A stretch of 64,000 bases of DNA from CAWCWN01 sp963799245 (GTDB taxonomy: Bacteria; Chloroflexota; Ktedonobacteria; Ktedonobacterales; Ktedonobacteraceae): contig CAWCWN010000003.1 of the NCBI GenBank assembly GCA_963799245.1, forward strand, positions 2,170,001 through 2,234,000. The letters run 5' to 3'. Numbering within the stretch: the first letter of the stretch is position 1; every line of letters starts with the position of its first letter. Under the pieces are notes generated by a model. That model was not told where the DNA came from and did not search any database. It saw only the letters and a program-made list of their open reading frames with translations. Positions 45,303 through 55,664 of the stretch are shown here, one piece after another. The position numbers were made by a program, and so were the translations under genes.

Positions 45303-46442
45303 TTAGCGCTGCTTGCTGGGAGACTGGCTCTGCAGGGATGCGCCATTATTGCCGGCTTTGGGATGAGCGAAGATCATCCGCCCTGCGACCGTTTGAAGTA
45401 CACGTGTCACCGTCACCTCAATGGTCATGCTCATATATTGCCGTCCTCCTTCGACCACAATCATCGTGCCATCATCCAGGTAACCTACACCCTGGCCGAG
45501 TTCTTTGCCGTCCTGCATGATCTTGATGAAGATATCTTCGCCAGGCAGGAGCACTGGCTTGACGGCATTCGCGAGCTCATTAATGTTCAGGACCTTGACA
45601 CCCTGTAACTCGGCAACACGATTGAGGTTGAAGTCATTGGTGATGATGGGGCAGTGCAGGTTGCGGGCCATCTTGACGAGCTTACCGTCGACCTCCGCAA
45701 TATCTTCAATATCGGCATCGGTGATTTCTATGGGGACGGTGGCGTCCTTCTGTAAGCGATTGAGCATTTCCAGGCCCCGTCGCCCGCGATTGCGGCGCAT
45801 GGTATCCGCCGAGTCCGCGATGCGCTGGAGCTCATTCAGGACGAAGCGAGGTACGACGAGGGAGCCTGCGACAAAGCCCGTCTGCGTAATATCGGCAATA
45901 CGTCCATCGATGATAGCACTGGTATCCAGCAGAATCTGGGTGACCGGCTGAATCTGGGGCGCCTGCTCCTTATTGCGCTCTTTGCCCTTCTCCTTGTCTT
46001 TTTCGCGCTCGCGCTCCTCCTCGCGCGCGCGGCGAGCACTGATGGCGCTCTGGAAGAGGTGGGTTATATCGTTTTTACGTTGTACCGCCAGGGCAACGCC
46101 CAGACTTCCGCACATGACGGTGCCTACAAATGGCAGGATGCGTCCCCAGATGCCGGGCAGGTTGGCCAGCGGGATGGAGATCAGGAAGGATATAATGAGT
46201 CCGACGATAAGACCTACCACGGCGGCAAGCAGGTCGCTCGCCGCTGCTTCGCGCATCCAGCGATAAGGTATCACGCTGACGTAGGGCGCGAAAATAAACA
46301 ACACTATGGCGCAGCCTGCCGCGACTGCAATGACCCAGATAATGTTCACGCTCGGCAGGGGGTGATCAAGAAAATGAAGAGCAAAGACAAAGATGATTGC
46401 CAGTACCGCCCCAACGAAGCGGGAAATTGTGCTTGTAGACAT
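45303..46442 (-). CDS. yacL: PIN/TRAM-domain membrane protein (YacL-like)
   Basis: 379 residues, GGAGG before ATG. About four transmembrane helices (residues 8-125), a highly charged Glu/Lys/Arg segment, then a PIN nuclease-fold domain (LLDTSAIIDGRIADI, FVLNELQRIAD, RRGLEMLNRLQ, IITNDFNLNRVAEL) and a C-terminal TRAM domain (GVGYLDDGTMIVVEGGRQYM). The acids of the PIN fold are present. The family sits between radA and ispD in many Gram-positive bacteria, as here. Confidence 0.92.
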   Translation of the reverse strand: MSTSTISRFVGAVLAIIFVFALHFLDHPLPSVNIIWVIAVAAGCAIVLFIFAPYVSVIPYRWMREAAASDLLAAVVGLIVGLIISFLISIPLANLPGIWGRILPFVGTVMCGSLGVALAVQRKNDITHLFQSAISARRAREEEREREKDKEKGKERNKEQAPQIQPVTQILLDTSAIIDGRIADITQTGFVAGSLVVPRFVLNELQRIADSADTMRRNRGRRGLEMLNRLQKDATVPIEITDADIEDIAEVDGKLVKMARNLHCPIITNDFNLNRVAELQGVKVLNINELANAVKPVLLPGEDIFIKIMQDGKELGQGVGYLDDGTMIVVEGGRQYMSMTIEVTVTRVLQTVAGRMIFAHPKAGNNGASLQSQSPSKQR

Positions 46443-46834
46443 CCCTGCGTCCTCCGTAATAGTATACCCGTCGCAGAAAGGTTGTGCTGAAGTGGGGCTT
46501 CAAAAAGAGCACACCACCTGCGGGTACCTGCAAAGGGCGAAATGAGGCAAGACATGCGGGCAGGCTCGCTGAAAAAGACAAAAAGGATAATAACGTGATT
46601 ATAAAATTATCAAGCCTGCTGTTTTGCACCATAAACTGCGCCCGTGTAGCTCTAAAAAGTATGTATCGTGTAGCTCTAAAAAGTATGTATGTCGATTACC
46701 GAGTATACACTGTTGGGCCGCAGGAATCAATAGCCTTAAGTCCAATTAACTCAACATGCATGTTCTTCCCTTGATGCTGAACATGCGAGAGGCACAACTC
46801 AATTCTAGCGATGCCAGCGTATGTCAAATCTCCC
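46443..46834. other. Gap between radA and yacL, with a tandem repeat
   Basis: A 392-bp AT-rich gap. It holds a 24-bp perfect tandem duplication (46643-46690) but no credible gene. Confidence 0.5.
46643..46690. repeat. Two perfect 24-bp tandem copies
   Basis: The unit CGTGTAGCTCTAAAAAGTAT plus GTAT is present at 46643-46666 and again at 46667-46690. It lies upstream of yacL in a region without genes. Confidence 0.85.
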
Positions 46835-48235
46835 TTAGTGTAACGCAATTTCCAGTGCAACCGCAAGGGAAGTGGAGGGAATGACTTTAAAATCCGCGGG
46901 AAGTCCAGCATGTTCGTGTTCTATGTTCTTGCCAGCGCTCGGAACGATGCAGCGTTTAAAGCCCAGCTTGGCCGCCTCGCGTACACGTAGTGGGAGGCGG
47001 CTGACGGCGCGCAGTTCACCTGAGAGCCCTACTTCGCCTATGAGCACCATATCGGCCGGGATATGTCTATCGCGATAGCTGGAGGCGATAGCAGCGGCGA
47101 CTCCCAGGTCGATCGCCGGCTCCTCCAGGCTAAAACCTCCTACGACGTTGGCGTAGACGTCGTGGTTACCAATGGCCATGCCAACCCTTTTGCTCAGAAC
47201 CGCCAGTAACATCAACAGGCGGTTATATTCGATGCCGTTGGTATTGCAGCGCGCATTGCCAAAGTTGCTGGGTGTAACCAGGGCCTGTACCTCGACCAGT
47301 AGTGGACGCGTGCCCTCCATACTGACCACGACAACAGAGCCAGTGGCTTCTGCGGCGCGATCGCTCAGGAAGACGGCCGAGGGATTTGCTACCTCGAGCA
47401 GCCCCTCGCCTTGCATCTCAAAGACACCAACTTCGTGCGTGGCTCCAAAACGATTCTTTACACCGCGTAACAGGCGATAGGTGTGATAGCGCTCACCTTC
47501 GAGGTAGAGAACTGCGTCGGCTATATGTTCAAGAGCCTTGGGGCCTGCAACGGTACCCTCCTTGGTGACATGGCCGATGATGAAGATCGGTGTGGAGGTG
47601 CCTTTGGCCATCTGCATGAGTTGCAGTGTACATTCACGTACCTGGCTGATACTGCCGGGCGCAGAGGTGAGATGGCTGGCAAGCACCGTCTGTATCGAGT
47701 CGACGACGACAAGAGCGGGTTTTAAGCGCTTGAGGGCCTCGGCGATGACGTCAAGCTCAATGGCGGCAAGCAGATAAAGCTGCTCGCCCGCAATATTCAG
47801 TCGCTCGGCGCGCATCTTGACCTGCTCAATGGATTCTTCGCCCGAGACATAGAGGACGGGACCGCTATTGCGGGCGATTGCGCCTGAGACCTGCAGGAGC
47901 AGGGTGGATTTGCCGATGCCCGGCTCACCGCCGATAAGTGTAAGCGAGCCGGCCACAAGTCCACCGCCCAGGACGCGATCCATTTCTGGAAAGCCAACCG
48001 ATATGCGCTGGTGGGCGAGTGGCTTGATTTGTGGCAGAACAAGTGGCAGTACGCCGCCCTGGGTCAAACCCGGCTCCGCTGACAGGCCCGGGCGGCGGCT
48101 CATGGCCGGGCTTGGCGCGATCTCCGCCACCTCCTCCATGCTGTTCCATGCCCCACAATCGGGGCATTTGCCCACCCATTTGCTCTGTTCCGCGCCACAT
48201 TGCTGGCAGATATATTTCGTGCGTGTCTTTGGCAT
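46835..48235 (-). CDS. radA: DNA repair protein RadA/Sms
   Basis: 466 residues, AAGGAAG before ATG. The N-terminal zinc finger is CQQCG with CPDCG, Walker A is GGEPGIGKSTLLLQ, the RadA-specific motif is KNRFGATHEVGVFEM, and a Lon-like C-terminal domain follows. It is a hexameric helicase that drives branch migration in recombination. Its position after clpC and before yacL-ispD-ispF matches the order in Bacillus-type genomes, minus disA. Confidence 0.96.
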   Translation of the reverse strand: MPKTRTKYICQQCGAEQSKWVGKCPDCGAWNSMEEVAEIAPSPAMSRRPGLSAEPGLTQGGVLPLVLPQIKPLAHQRISVGFPEMDRVLGGGLVAGSLTLIGGEPGIGKSTLLLQVSGAIARNSGPVLYVSGEESIEQVKMRAERLNIAGEQLYLLAAIELDVIAEALKRLKPALVVVDSIQTVLASHLTSAPGSISQVRECTLQLMQMAKGTSTPIFIIGHVTKEGTVAGPKALEHIADAVLYLEGERYHTYRLLRGVKNRFGATHEVGVFEMQGEGLLEVANPSAVFLSDRAAEATGSVVVVSMEGTRPLLVEVQALVTPSNFGNARCNTNGIEYNRLLMLLAVLSKRVGMAIGNHDVYANVVGGFSLEEPAIDLGVAAAIASSYRDRHIPADMVLIGEVGLSGELRAVSRLPLRVREAAKLGFKRCIVPSAGKNIEHEHAGLPADFKVIPSTSLAVALEIALH

Positions 48236-48291
48236 TTACTTCCTTACGATGCCTATGGATAATGCATACTGTCCCATGCATGAACGCAACG

Positions 48292-48339
48292 AACGGGGCG
48301 AGTAGAAGACTCTCAAGAATCCTCTCTACTCACCCCGTT
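48292..48339 (-). terminator. Hairpin between clpC and radA
   Basis: A 15-bp stem with one mismatch (48292-48306 with 48325-48339, loop of 18) lies just after the clpC stop and before radA. It could end clpC transcription or attenuate radA. Confidence 0.55.
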
Positions 48340-48360
48340 CCCATCTAAGGCGCCCGTTAA

Positions 48361-50898
48361 CTAGGCCTGGAGAGTATCGCTGCTGGAGCTGCTTTCGCTG
48401 CTACCAGCGGAGAGCGCAGCCTCTGGCGTTGCTGGCGCGGGTAACTGCTCGATGCGATTGCGTACCTGCAGGATCAGCTCGTCGTCGATGACGTTCGCTT
48501 CCACCAGGTCTCCCGGATGGAATTTGCCCTGTAAGAGGCCCTCTGCCAGGGGATCTTCGACCATTCTCTGGATGGTGCGGCGCAGCGGACGGGCACCATA
48601 CTGAGCATCAAAGCCCTTTTCAATCAGGAAGTCCTTTGAGCTTTGAGGCACAACCAGCTCGATCTGCTGCTCGGTCAATTGCGTGCGTACGCGATTGAGC
48701 AGCAGGTCGACGATTGAATACATCTCTTCCATACGCAGGGAGTGGAAGACGATGACCTCGTCAATACGGTTGAGGAACTCGGGCTTGAAGGTATTCTTCA
48801 ACTCGCCCAGGACCTTGCCCTTCATGCTCTCATACTCGCTCTGATTGGCTTTGTCCTTATCTTTAGACTGTTTGAAGCCAATGGAGGCTTCCTTGTTCAG
48901 CAAGGCTGCTCCAACATTGGAGGTCATGATGACGATGGTATTGCGGAAGTCCACAGTGCGGCCCTTGGCGTCGGTCAGCTTGCCGTCTTCCAGAATCTGG
49001 AGCAGCATGTTGAAGACGTCGGGGTGAGCCTTCTCGATCTCATCAAGCAGGATGACACTGTAGGACTTGCGGCGTACCGCCTCGGTCAACTGACCACCCT
49101 CTTCATAGCCGACATATCCGGGAGGGGCACCGACAAGGCGAGCGGCTGCGTGGCGCTCCATAAACTCTGACATGTCAATTTTGATGAGTGCGTCTTCGCT
49201 GCCGAACATGAATTCGGCCAGGGTCTTTGCCAGCTCGGTTTTACCAACGCCCGTCGGTCCCATAAAGATGAACGAGCCAATCGGACGCTTGGGATCTTTC
49301 AAGCCAGCGCGCGCGCGGCGGACGGCGCGAGCGATTTTCTCGATAGCTTCATTCTGGGCGATAACGCGGGCGTGCAAGGCATCTTCCATTTGCAGGAGAC
49401 GCTGTGACTCCTCCTGGGCAATACGCATAACGGGGATGCCGGTCCACATCGAAACGATCTGGGCGATCTCCTCTTCGCCGACAGTGGGCTTATCTGTGCC
49501 ACGCTCGCGGTGCCAGCCTGATTCCAGCTTGGCGATGCGATCACGCAGCTTAACCTCGCGGTCACGTAGCTCTGCAGCCAACTCATACTCCTGCTGCTGG
49601 ATCGCGGCTTCCTTTTCGCGCAGTACCGACTCCAGGCCCTTCATGGCCTCTTTGAGGTTGAGAGGGGCGAGTGAGTTCTGCATGCGAACGCGGCTTGAAG
49701 CTTCGTCAATCAGGTCAATGGCTTTGTCAGGCATAAAGCGATCGGTGATGTAGCGACTCGCCATATCGGTAGCAGCCTTGAGCGCCTCGTCGTAATGATC
49801 AGGCGATGGTGCTGCTCATAGCGTTCGCGAATACCTTTGAGGATTTCGATGGTCTCCTCAACCGTAGGTTCGCGGACGATGACCTCCTGGAAGCGGCGCT
49901 GAAGAGCGGCATCACGCTCAATATACTTGCGGTATTCATCAAGCGTCGTGGCGCCAATACACTGCAATTCGCCACGAGCCAGCGCAGGTTTCAGGATGTT
50001 CGCGGCGTCAACTGCGCCCTCGGCTGCGCCTGCACCCACAAGGGTATGAACTTCATCGATAAAGATGATACAATCACGGCTATTGCGAATTTCCTCGATA
50101 ATCTTCTTGAGTCGCTCTTCAAACTCGCCGCGGTACTTGGTGCCGGCCACCAGGGAGCCAACATCGAGTGTGAGCAGGCGTTTACCCGCCAGCGTCTCTG
50201 GAACCTCACCAGAGACAAGACGTTGCGCCAGTCCTTCGACGATGGCGGTTTTACCAACGCCAGGCTCACCGATGAGCGCGGGATTATTCTTGTTGCGACG
50301 CGAGAGGATCTGGATGACGCGTTCGATTTCCTGATGCCGACCAATGACAGGGTCAAGCGTACCAGCCCGGGCAGCGGCTGTCAGATCAATGCCCATCTGG
50401 TCGATGGTTGGAGTCTTCGAGTGTTTGGCATCACGCTCGTGTGGTGCGCCGGATTGGCTGAGCACCTGGATGGTCTGCGTGCGGACCTTCTCCAGGTTAA
50501 CACCCAGGCTTTCCAGCACGCCCGCCGCGATGCCTTCACCCTCACGTACTAAACCCAACAAGCAGATGTTCTGTGCCGATATAGTGATGGTTCAGGCGAC
50601 GAGCTTCGTCAACGGCCAGCTCAATCACCTTTTTGGCACGCGGGGTCAGACCGATCTCGCCGAGGACGATGCGGTCACCACGACCAATAATAAATTCAAC
50701 GGCGCTGCGAACTTTATTCAGTTCAACGCCGAGGTTACTCAATACTTTTGCCGCAACACCTTCGCCTTCGCGTACAAGGCCAAGCAGAAGATGTTCTGTG
50801 CCAATGTAGTTGTGTTGGAAGCGCTGGGCCTCTTCTTGAGCAAGGCTCAAGACTTTGCCTGGCCCGCTCTGTGAATTTGTCAAACCTATCTTTATCAT
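48361..50898 (-). pseudogene. clpC: ClpC ATPase, coding frame broken at two points
   Basis: Three frames make one ClpC of about 845 residues. Segment 1 (50898-50560) holds the Clp N repeats; it loses frame in EHLLVGFST where the family has EHLLLGLVRE. Segment 2 (to about 49792) has the second N repeat, Walker A GEPGVGKTAIVEGL and arginine region; it breaks after RYEQHHRLIIT. Segment 3 continues DEALKAATDM, the UVR-like EAAIQQQEYELAAELRDRE, second Walker A GPTGVGKTELAK, and the C-terminal domain. Single-base differences restore both joints, so a sequence error is likely. It unfolds proteins for ClpP. No ctsR or mcsAB precede it. Confidence 0.9.
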
Positions 50899-51449
50899 TC
50901 ACCTGTTTGTCACCCCCCTTTCAGTGGCAGAGGGTGGAACCGAGCCCTCTGTGTCGCTCAGGTAAACTACGTCACTTCATCATACAACACGCATTATATA
51001 GCGTCAAGGAATGCAACCGTAGCCTCCCGTCTGTCAAATACGTTCAAGTGCGTCCGTATACTCCTTGCTAGAAACAATCGACCTCCTCCCTGCCTATACG
51101 AGTAGTATAATGCAGCGAGGAGGTCGATGGTCATTTGTTCAGGTGCGATATGCTAGTTAGCGATGAACGTTTTCTTTTAATATGCCTCCATCTGTTTAGC
51201 GCCTGTTTCTCCTGAACGGCGACCACCAGCAGAGCTGCATGGAGCCGGCTCCTGTAGAGGGAAATACTCCCCCCGTTTTTTGCTCAGTGGACTATTGCAT
51301 ATAGTGATGATACAACACTCGACTTTATGCCGTCAAGGTTCAACAAATATGCGTTCGCCCGCACCGGACGGCGAGAGAGGAAGCGGGTCGCCAGCTTCGC
51401 CAGCGACCCGCTTCCTCTCTCTGTCTCTGCCAGAGCCCAAATTGGTTAG
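50899..51449. other. Gap between rpsA and clpC: leader and terminator
   Basis: A 551-bp gap holding the clpC promoter and leader, with a small hairpin (50928-50934 with 50945-50951), a 12-bp inverted repeat (51077-51088 with 51117-51128) and the rpsA terminator. No CIRCE or gene was seen. Confidence 0.5.
51374..51420 (-). terminator. Strong hairpin terminator after rpsA
   Basis: A perfect 18-bp stem (51374-51391 with 51403-51420, 11-base loop) lies 30 bp past the rpsA stop, with little T tract. Confidence 0.75.
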
Positions 51450-52932
51450 CTATTCCTCGGACGAAGGTTCACTTTCCTCCTTGGAGCGCTGGCGCGCGGC
51501 GGCGCGGAAGGCCTCCGCCATAGCCGTCGTCTCGCCAAGATCTCCCGGAAGGTCACTGAGCAGAGGATTTTCCGGTGTGCGCTCACGGCGCTCGTTCGTG
51601 CGGCGCGCGATACCGGCTTCCTGGCTTTCTGAACGGGCCGCTGCTTCCTCCAGGGAAGGGATGGCCTTCTCCTCGGGAGTGGCAGGCGCGTTGATTGCTT
51701 CTCCTGCTCCGGGCTCAGTCATCTCGGCAGGCGTCTCCTTGGCATCAAGCTCATCCGCCTGGCGCAGGCTCAGGCCCAGGCGACGGCGCTCGGCATCAAT
51801 GCGCAAGATGCGCAGCTGCAGGGGTACGCCTTCATGCAGCGTCTGCTTGGGATCCATGCCCGGGGTCAGTTCCGAGAGGTGGATAAGCCCCTCGATGCCA
51901 TCCTCGATGCGGGCAAAGGCTCCAAATGGCGCGATCTTGGTGATAACGCCAGTAACAACCTGGCCAGGAGTGTAGCGCTGCTCCACCGTTGTCCAGGGAT
52001 CCACCTCGGCCCGCTTGATCGAGAGAGCGATCTTCTTCTTGTCCTTGTCAACGCTGAGCACCTGTACTTCAACCTGCTGGCCGACGTGCAGGACTTCGCT
52101 GGGATGATTGACGCGGCTCCAGGCCAGCTGGCTGATATGCACCAGTCCGTCCGCGCCTCCCAGATCGACGAAGGCGCCGAAGTTGGCGAGGTTACTGACC
52201 ACGCCCTGGCGAACTTCGCCGGGTTTAACTCATCAAGGAGTTCTTCGCGGCGGCGCTGGCGCCATTCCTGAACGGCCAGGCGCTCAGAAAGGATCAGGCG
52301 GTTGCGCGCGCGGTTGATCTCGATGATTTTCAGCTGCAGTTCTTTGTCCTTCATGCTCTGCAGCTTGGCGGCCGTCTCCTGATTTTCGCCACCTGAGGCA
52401 ACCTCTTCGCGCTTGAGGTTGAGAATTTGGGAGATGGGCACGAAGCCCCGAATGCCGGCGACATCGACGATCAGGCCTCCCTTGTTATAGTCGATGACCC
52501 TGGCTTTGAGCAGTTCGCCGTTCTTGTATTGCTCCTCGGCGATGCGCCACTGGCGCTCGGCATTGGCTCGTTTAAGTGAGAGCAGCGCATGCCCGTCCTG
52601 AGTTTCGGGCTGAATGACATACACCAGGACTTTGTCATCGAGTGCAGCTCGCTGAAGGAGCCATAGCCATTGGCCGGCAGTTCTTTGGTCGAGAGAACGC
52701 CCTCTGATTTGAGGCCAATATCGACCAGAATTTCGTCCTGGTCGATACGCACGATTACGCCCTCGACGACATCGCCGCGCTTAATGTTGATGGGACTGAC
52801 TGATGACTCAAGCAATGCAGCCATCTCATTGAATTCGCCCATCTCTTCTGGGTTGTTGTTGTTTTGACCTTCTTGGTCATTTTCTTCGAACATCGTCTGT
52901 ACCCGCCCGCTTTTGGAATTTGTCGCTGGCAT
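51450..52932 (-). pseudogene. rpsA: 30S ribosomal protein S1, coding frame broken at two points
   Basis: The start is ATG 52932 or 52893 (MFEEN). Four S1 RNA-binding domains are spread over three frames. Frame 1: IKRGDVVEGVIVRIDQDEIL; it breaks after SFSELH. Frame 2: VYVIQPETQDGHALLSLKRA and GGLIVDVAGIRGFVP; it breaks at DELNP. Frame 3: VVSNLANFGAFVDLGGADGL and GAFARIEDGIEGLIHLSEL. Restoring one A in the run at about 52228 yields DELKPGEVRQG. As S1 is normally needed for translation, sequence error is likely. An acidic tail follows the last domain. Confidence 0.88.
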
Positions 52933-53449
52933 TCGTCGAAAGGTCGCCGTGCTGTTGAACTTGCATGGGTGAAATACCCCCTTCGATCCACGGTTATTGC
53001 CTATCCTGTGCCGCCCTGACCCTGGACGTGTACCATGCTAGTTCTGCGTTGTTTCAGACCGCGATCTTTTCGGAAGATAACGAATGGACTATACGCCGAG
53101 CCCGTGGGGAGTGGCATCAAGGGATATTGGCTTATCGGAGAGGTTGCTTAGGTGGTGATCGTCTCGGTCTTCTCTTAGGCTCAGATAAAAATGTATTTCT
53201 GAGCGACATCTTTTACCCTACAGAACGTCATACGAAATGATGCTTGCAGACAGGTAGAACCCTAGTACGAACACAAAGAGACCAAAAGTTTGCATACCCC
53301 TACTCGATATTCTGATTATACCAAATGTTGTCTCTGATTGCAAGACGATAGCATGCTATTTCTTAACCAGCTCCGATGTTTTAATATTTACCATATTGTA
53401 TCACCTGTGGCGATGGTGGGCTGCGCCAGGAGTGTGCTAGAATACAGCT
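52933..53449. other. Divergent promoter region of rpsA and the Nudix gene
   Basis: A 517-bp gap. A 91-codon rightward frame (52965-53240) has no family likeness and no ribosome site and is not accepted. No tRNA seen. Confidence 0.45.
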
Positions 53450-54061
53450 ATGGATATACAGAATATCGCCGAAGTCGTCGCACTTCTGCGTACGCGTCTA
53501 GAGCCATCGGGGCTTGCAGAGACGCTGGAAGATCCAGCTGAAGGCCAGCTGCCATATGCCCGCAAGGCCGCGGTATTGATAGGGCTGTTTGAGCTCAACG
53601 CGAAACCCACGCTGCTTTTTATCCGCCGCTCTTCAACATTGCGCGCTCACAGCGGCGAAATTGCCTTTCCTGGCGGCGGAGTTGATCCTGGCGATGGTTC
53701 GCTGATTATGACCGCTTTGCGCGAAGCTCAGGAAGAGGTGGGACTGGACCCGGCTAAAGTTGAGGTGCTGGGTGTCTTGCCGCCGGTCTTTACGGTTGTC
53801 AGTAATTATGTCATTCTGCCTGTGGTGGCCTTTCTTCCGCGAGGCCTGGGCACCCTGCGCCTGCAGACCAGCGAGGTCAAGGAAACTTTGCTTGTCCCCC
53901 TGGTTGAACTTGTGAAGCCGGATATTTTCCACAGTGAGGAGTGGGTGCGCGAAGGACGCGCACGCACGGTTTACTTCTACGATTATGGCCTCTATCGCAT
54001 CTGGGGAGCGACCGCGCGCATGCTCAATGAGCTGCTGGCAGCGCTGCTTGCCAGCACGTAG
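53450..54061 (+). CDS. Nudix hydrolase, CoA pyrophosphatase-like
   Basis: 203 residues. The Nudix box is the GGGVDPGDGS stretch followed by ALREAQEEVGLD, preceded by SGEIAFPGG. That longer form with IRRSSTLRAHSGEI is the CoA/acyl-CoA pyrophosphatase (NudL/YeaB) pattern. It probably cleaves CoA to 4'-phosphopantetheine and 3',5'-ADP. It stands alone. Confidence 0.88.
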   Translation: MDIQNIAEVVALLRTRLEPSGLAETLEDPAEGQLPYARKAAVLIGLFELNAKPTLLFIRRSSTLRAHSGEIAFPGGGVDPGDGSLIMTALREAQEEVGLDPAKVEVLGVLPPVFTVVSNYVILPVVAFLPRGLGTLRLQTSEVKETLLVPLVELVKPDIFHSEEWVREGRARTVYFYDYGLYRIWGATARMLNELLAALLAST

Positions 54062-54268
54062 CCCTTGCTCCGCGCCAGGAGAAGTACCTCTGAATACAAA
54101 ATTGTAAGCTGGCAACTGCCAATCGCCAAATAGTCCTTCTAAGCTTGATTCTTTCAGCTTATGCGCTACAATAGAAAGTAATGATGTTAGTAGCTTGTAG
54201 CGCGTGCATTGTAGGCTGTCTATTCTGATGATGCGGTTGGTCTGTAAGCCTCTAACGGAGAATAAATC

Positions 54269-54688
54269 GTGACGTTGCCAAGATCTGATGCTCAACCTTC
54301 GAGAACCTTGCTACGCCGCCCCCGCTTCCGGCCTCTTGATACCGACAGTAATCCACCTACCTACTCGATACCTGCACCTGTCCAAACTCCTTTTGTGCCT
54401 CAACCTACTCCAGCTGTGCCATTAGCGGCTGCAAGTGCCTCGCAAGAGTTTGTTCAAGAGCGCGCAATCGATTTCGCCTCCCACTCCTGGGATTTAGCAA
54501 GCGGCGGCTTGAAGACACTGACTGCAAAACGCGAAGTTCCTATATTGCCTGAGCGTCGCTCAAATGATGCTCTACAGGGAAATGCCAGCGCTCCGCGCAA
54601 CTACATGTTTCTGTTGATTATTGCAGTGTGTGTGCTGCTTATGCTCATGAGTGGAGGCGTTATATTAGTTGTGATGCTGCAGCCCTAG
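54269..54688 (+). CDS. C-tail-anchored membrane protein, unknown
   Basis: 139 residues from GTG 54269 with GGAG before it. The soluble part is Pro/Thr/Arg-rich, followed by one transmembrane helix at the very C-terminus (FLLIIAVCVLLMLMSGGVILVVML). No family was recognised. The end overlaps the convergent peptidase gene by four bases. Confidence 0.6.
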   Translation: MTLPRSDAQPSRTLLRRPRFRPLDTDSNPPTYSIPAPVQTPFVPQPTPAVPLAAASASQEFVQERAIDFASHSWDLASGGLKTLTAKREVPILPERRSNDALQGNASAPRNYMFLLIIAVCVLLMLMSGGVILVVMLQP

Positions 54689-55662
54689 CAACCAGTCCCG
54701 CTGTTGCCGGGACTGGTCCCGCTGTTGCCGGGACTGGCCGCCGGTATGCCGTGCAGGTCGCTTGCGCGCCGCACGGCCTTGATGATGGCCCTGGCGAGAG
54801 TGGTGGCGGCAGCCGCACCGATCCCGCTTATCTGTAGCGCTGTCGCCGGGGAGGGCGGAGCCAGGGGCCCCACGGCCAGCGCGAAGACGGTGTCGCCGTC
54901 AAACATGCTATGCGCAGGTGAAATAGTCTGCGCAAGACCATTGTGCGCCATTTGTGCGACTTTATTGATGGCTTCCTTCGAGAGCGAGGCGCTTGTCGCA
55001 ACTACCGCGATGGTTGTATTGCCAAAGGGATTGGGAAAGACAAAACCTCCCAGGGGGCCGCGCGCGCCCGCGATGACCTGTTGAGTATGAGGATCGATCA
55101 CATCGCCAAAGGCATTGACCGCGACAATGGCACCCACCAGGGTCCCGTCCTCCATGCGCAGGCTGGCGGATCCAAGCCCGCCCTTCATCATCAAGGCCGC
55201 TCCCAGCCTTTTGCCTACCGTCGCCCCTGTGCCGGCCCCCCTATTTCCCTGGCTGACCGCTGCGGCCGTCGCCTGCTCGCAGGCGCGGTAGCCCGCCGCC
55301 GCGTCTGGGCGAATGCTGGCGGAGGCAAAGGCGAGGTCGAAAATCGCAGCCGCGGGAACAATTGGTACCCTTGCTACACCCGTGTCGAGGCCGCGTTTAC
55401 GTTCTTCAAGAAAATGCATGACGCCACTGGCTGCATCAAGGCCAAAGGCGCTGCCTCCGGTCAGGACGATGGCATGGACCTCTTCGACCATGTGCATGGG
55501 GCGCAGCAGGTCCGTTTCACGAGTTGCGGGCGACCCTCCCCGTACGTCGACGCCACCTACGGCGCGGGCGTCGCAGAGAACGACGGTGCAGCCAGTTCCA
55601 GCCTCCAGGTTGGTGTCATGCCCGACACGAATACCCGGAATGTCGGTGATATCGTCATGCAT
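54685..55662 (-). CDS. P1 family peptidase (DmpA/L-aminopeptidase type)
   Basis: 325 residues. Ntn-type autoprocessing fold: TDIPGIRVGHDTN at the start, CDARAVGGVDVRGGSPATRE, LTGGSAFGLDAASGV, GAGTGATVGKRLG and the GLGSAS junction bearing the likely nucleophilic Ser. It cuts N-terminal residues from peptides or beta-peptides. The last 15 residues are two copies of PGNSGT, encoded by a 21-bp tandem repeat that overlaps a hairpin. It starts 2 bp after rpe. Confidence 0.9.
   Translation of the reverse strand: MHDDITDIPGIRVGHDTNLEAGTGCTVVLCDARAVGGVDVRGGSPATRETDLLRPMHMVEEVHAIVLTGGSAFGLDAASGVMHFLEERKRGLDTGVARVPIVPAAAIFDLAFASASIRPDAAAGYRACEQATAAAVSQGNRGAGTGATVGKRLGAALMMKGGLGSASLRMEDGTLVGAIVAVNAFGDVIDPHTQQVIAGARGPLGGFVFPNPFGNTTIAVVATSASLSKEAINKVAQMAHNGLAQTISPAHSMFDGDTVFALAVGPLAPPSPATALQISGIGAAAATTLARAIIKAVRRASDLHGIPAASPGNSGTSPGNSGTGC
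54692..54737. repeat. 21-bp tandem repeat with hairpin potential
   Basis: The unit TCCCGCTGTTGCCGGGACTGG occurs twice (54696-54716 and 54717-54737). Each copy with its flank forms a 9-bp stem (CCAGTCCCG / CGGGACTGG). It lies in the last codons of the peptidase and between convergent stops, so it may also terminate transcription. Confidence 0.7.
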
Positions 55663-55664
55663 AG

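Noticed and set aside
49806..50552. A 248-codon rightward open frame
   Set aside because: It lies wholly opposite clpC and has no family likeness; it is the antisense shadow of a conserved gene.
8934..52932. Programmed frameshifting as the cause of the split genes
   Set aside because: The joints share no slippery heptamer with a following structure, and the direction of shift varies.
52965..53240. A 91-codon rightward frame in the rpsA upstream region
   Set aside because: No ribosome site, no family likeness and no hydrophobic or repeat structure; it is likely chance.
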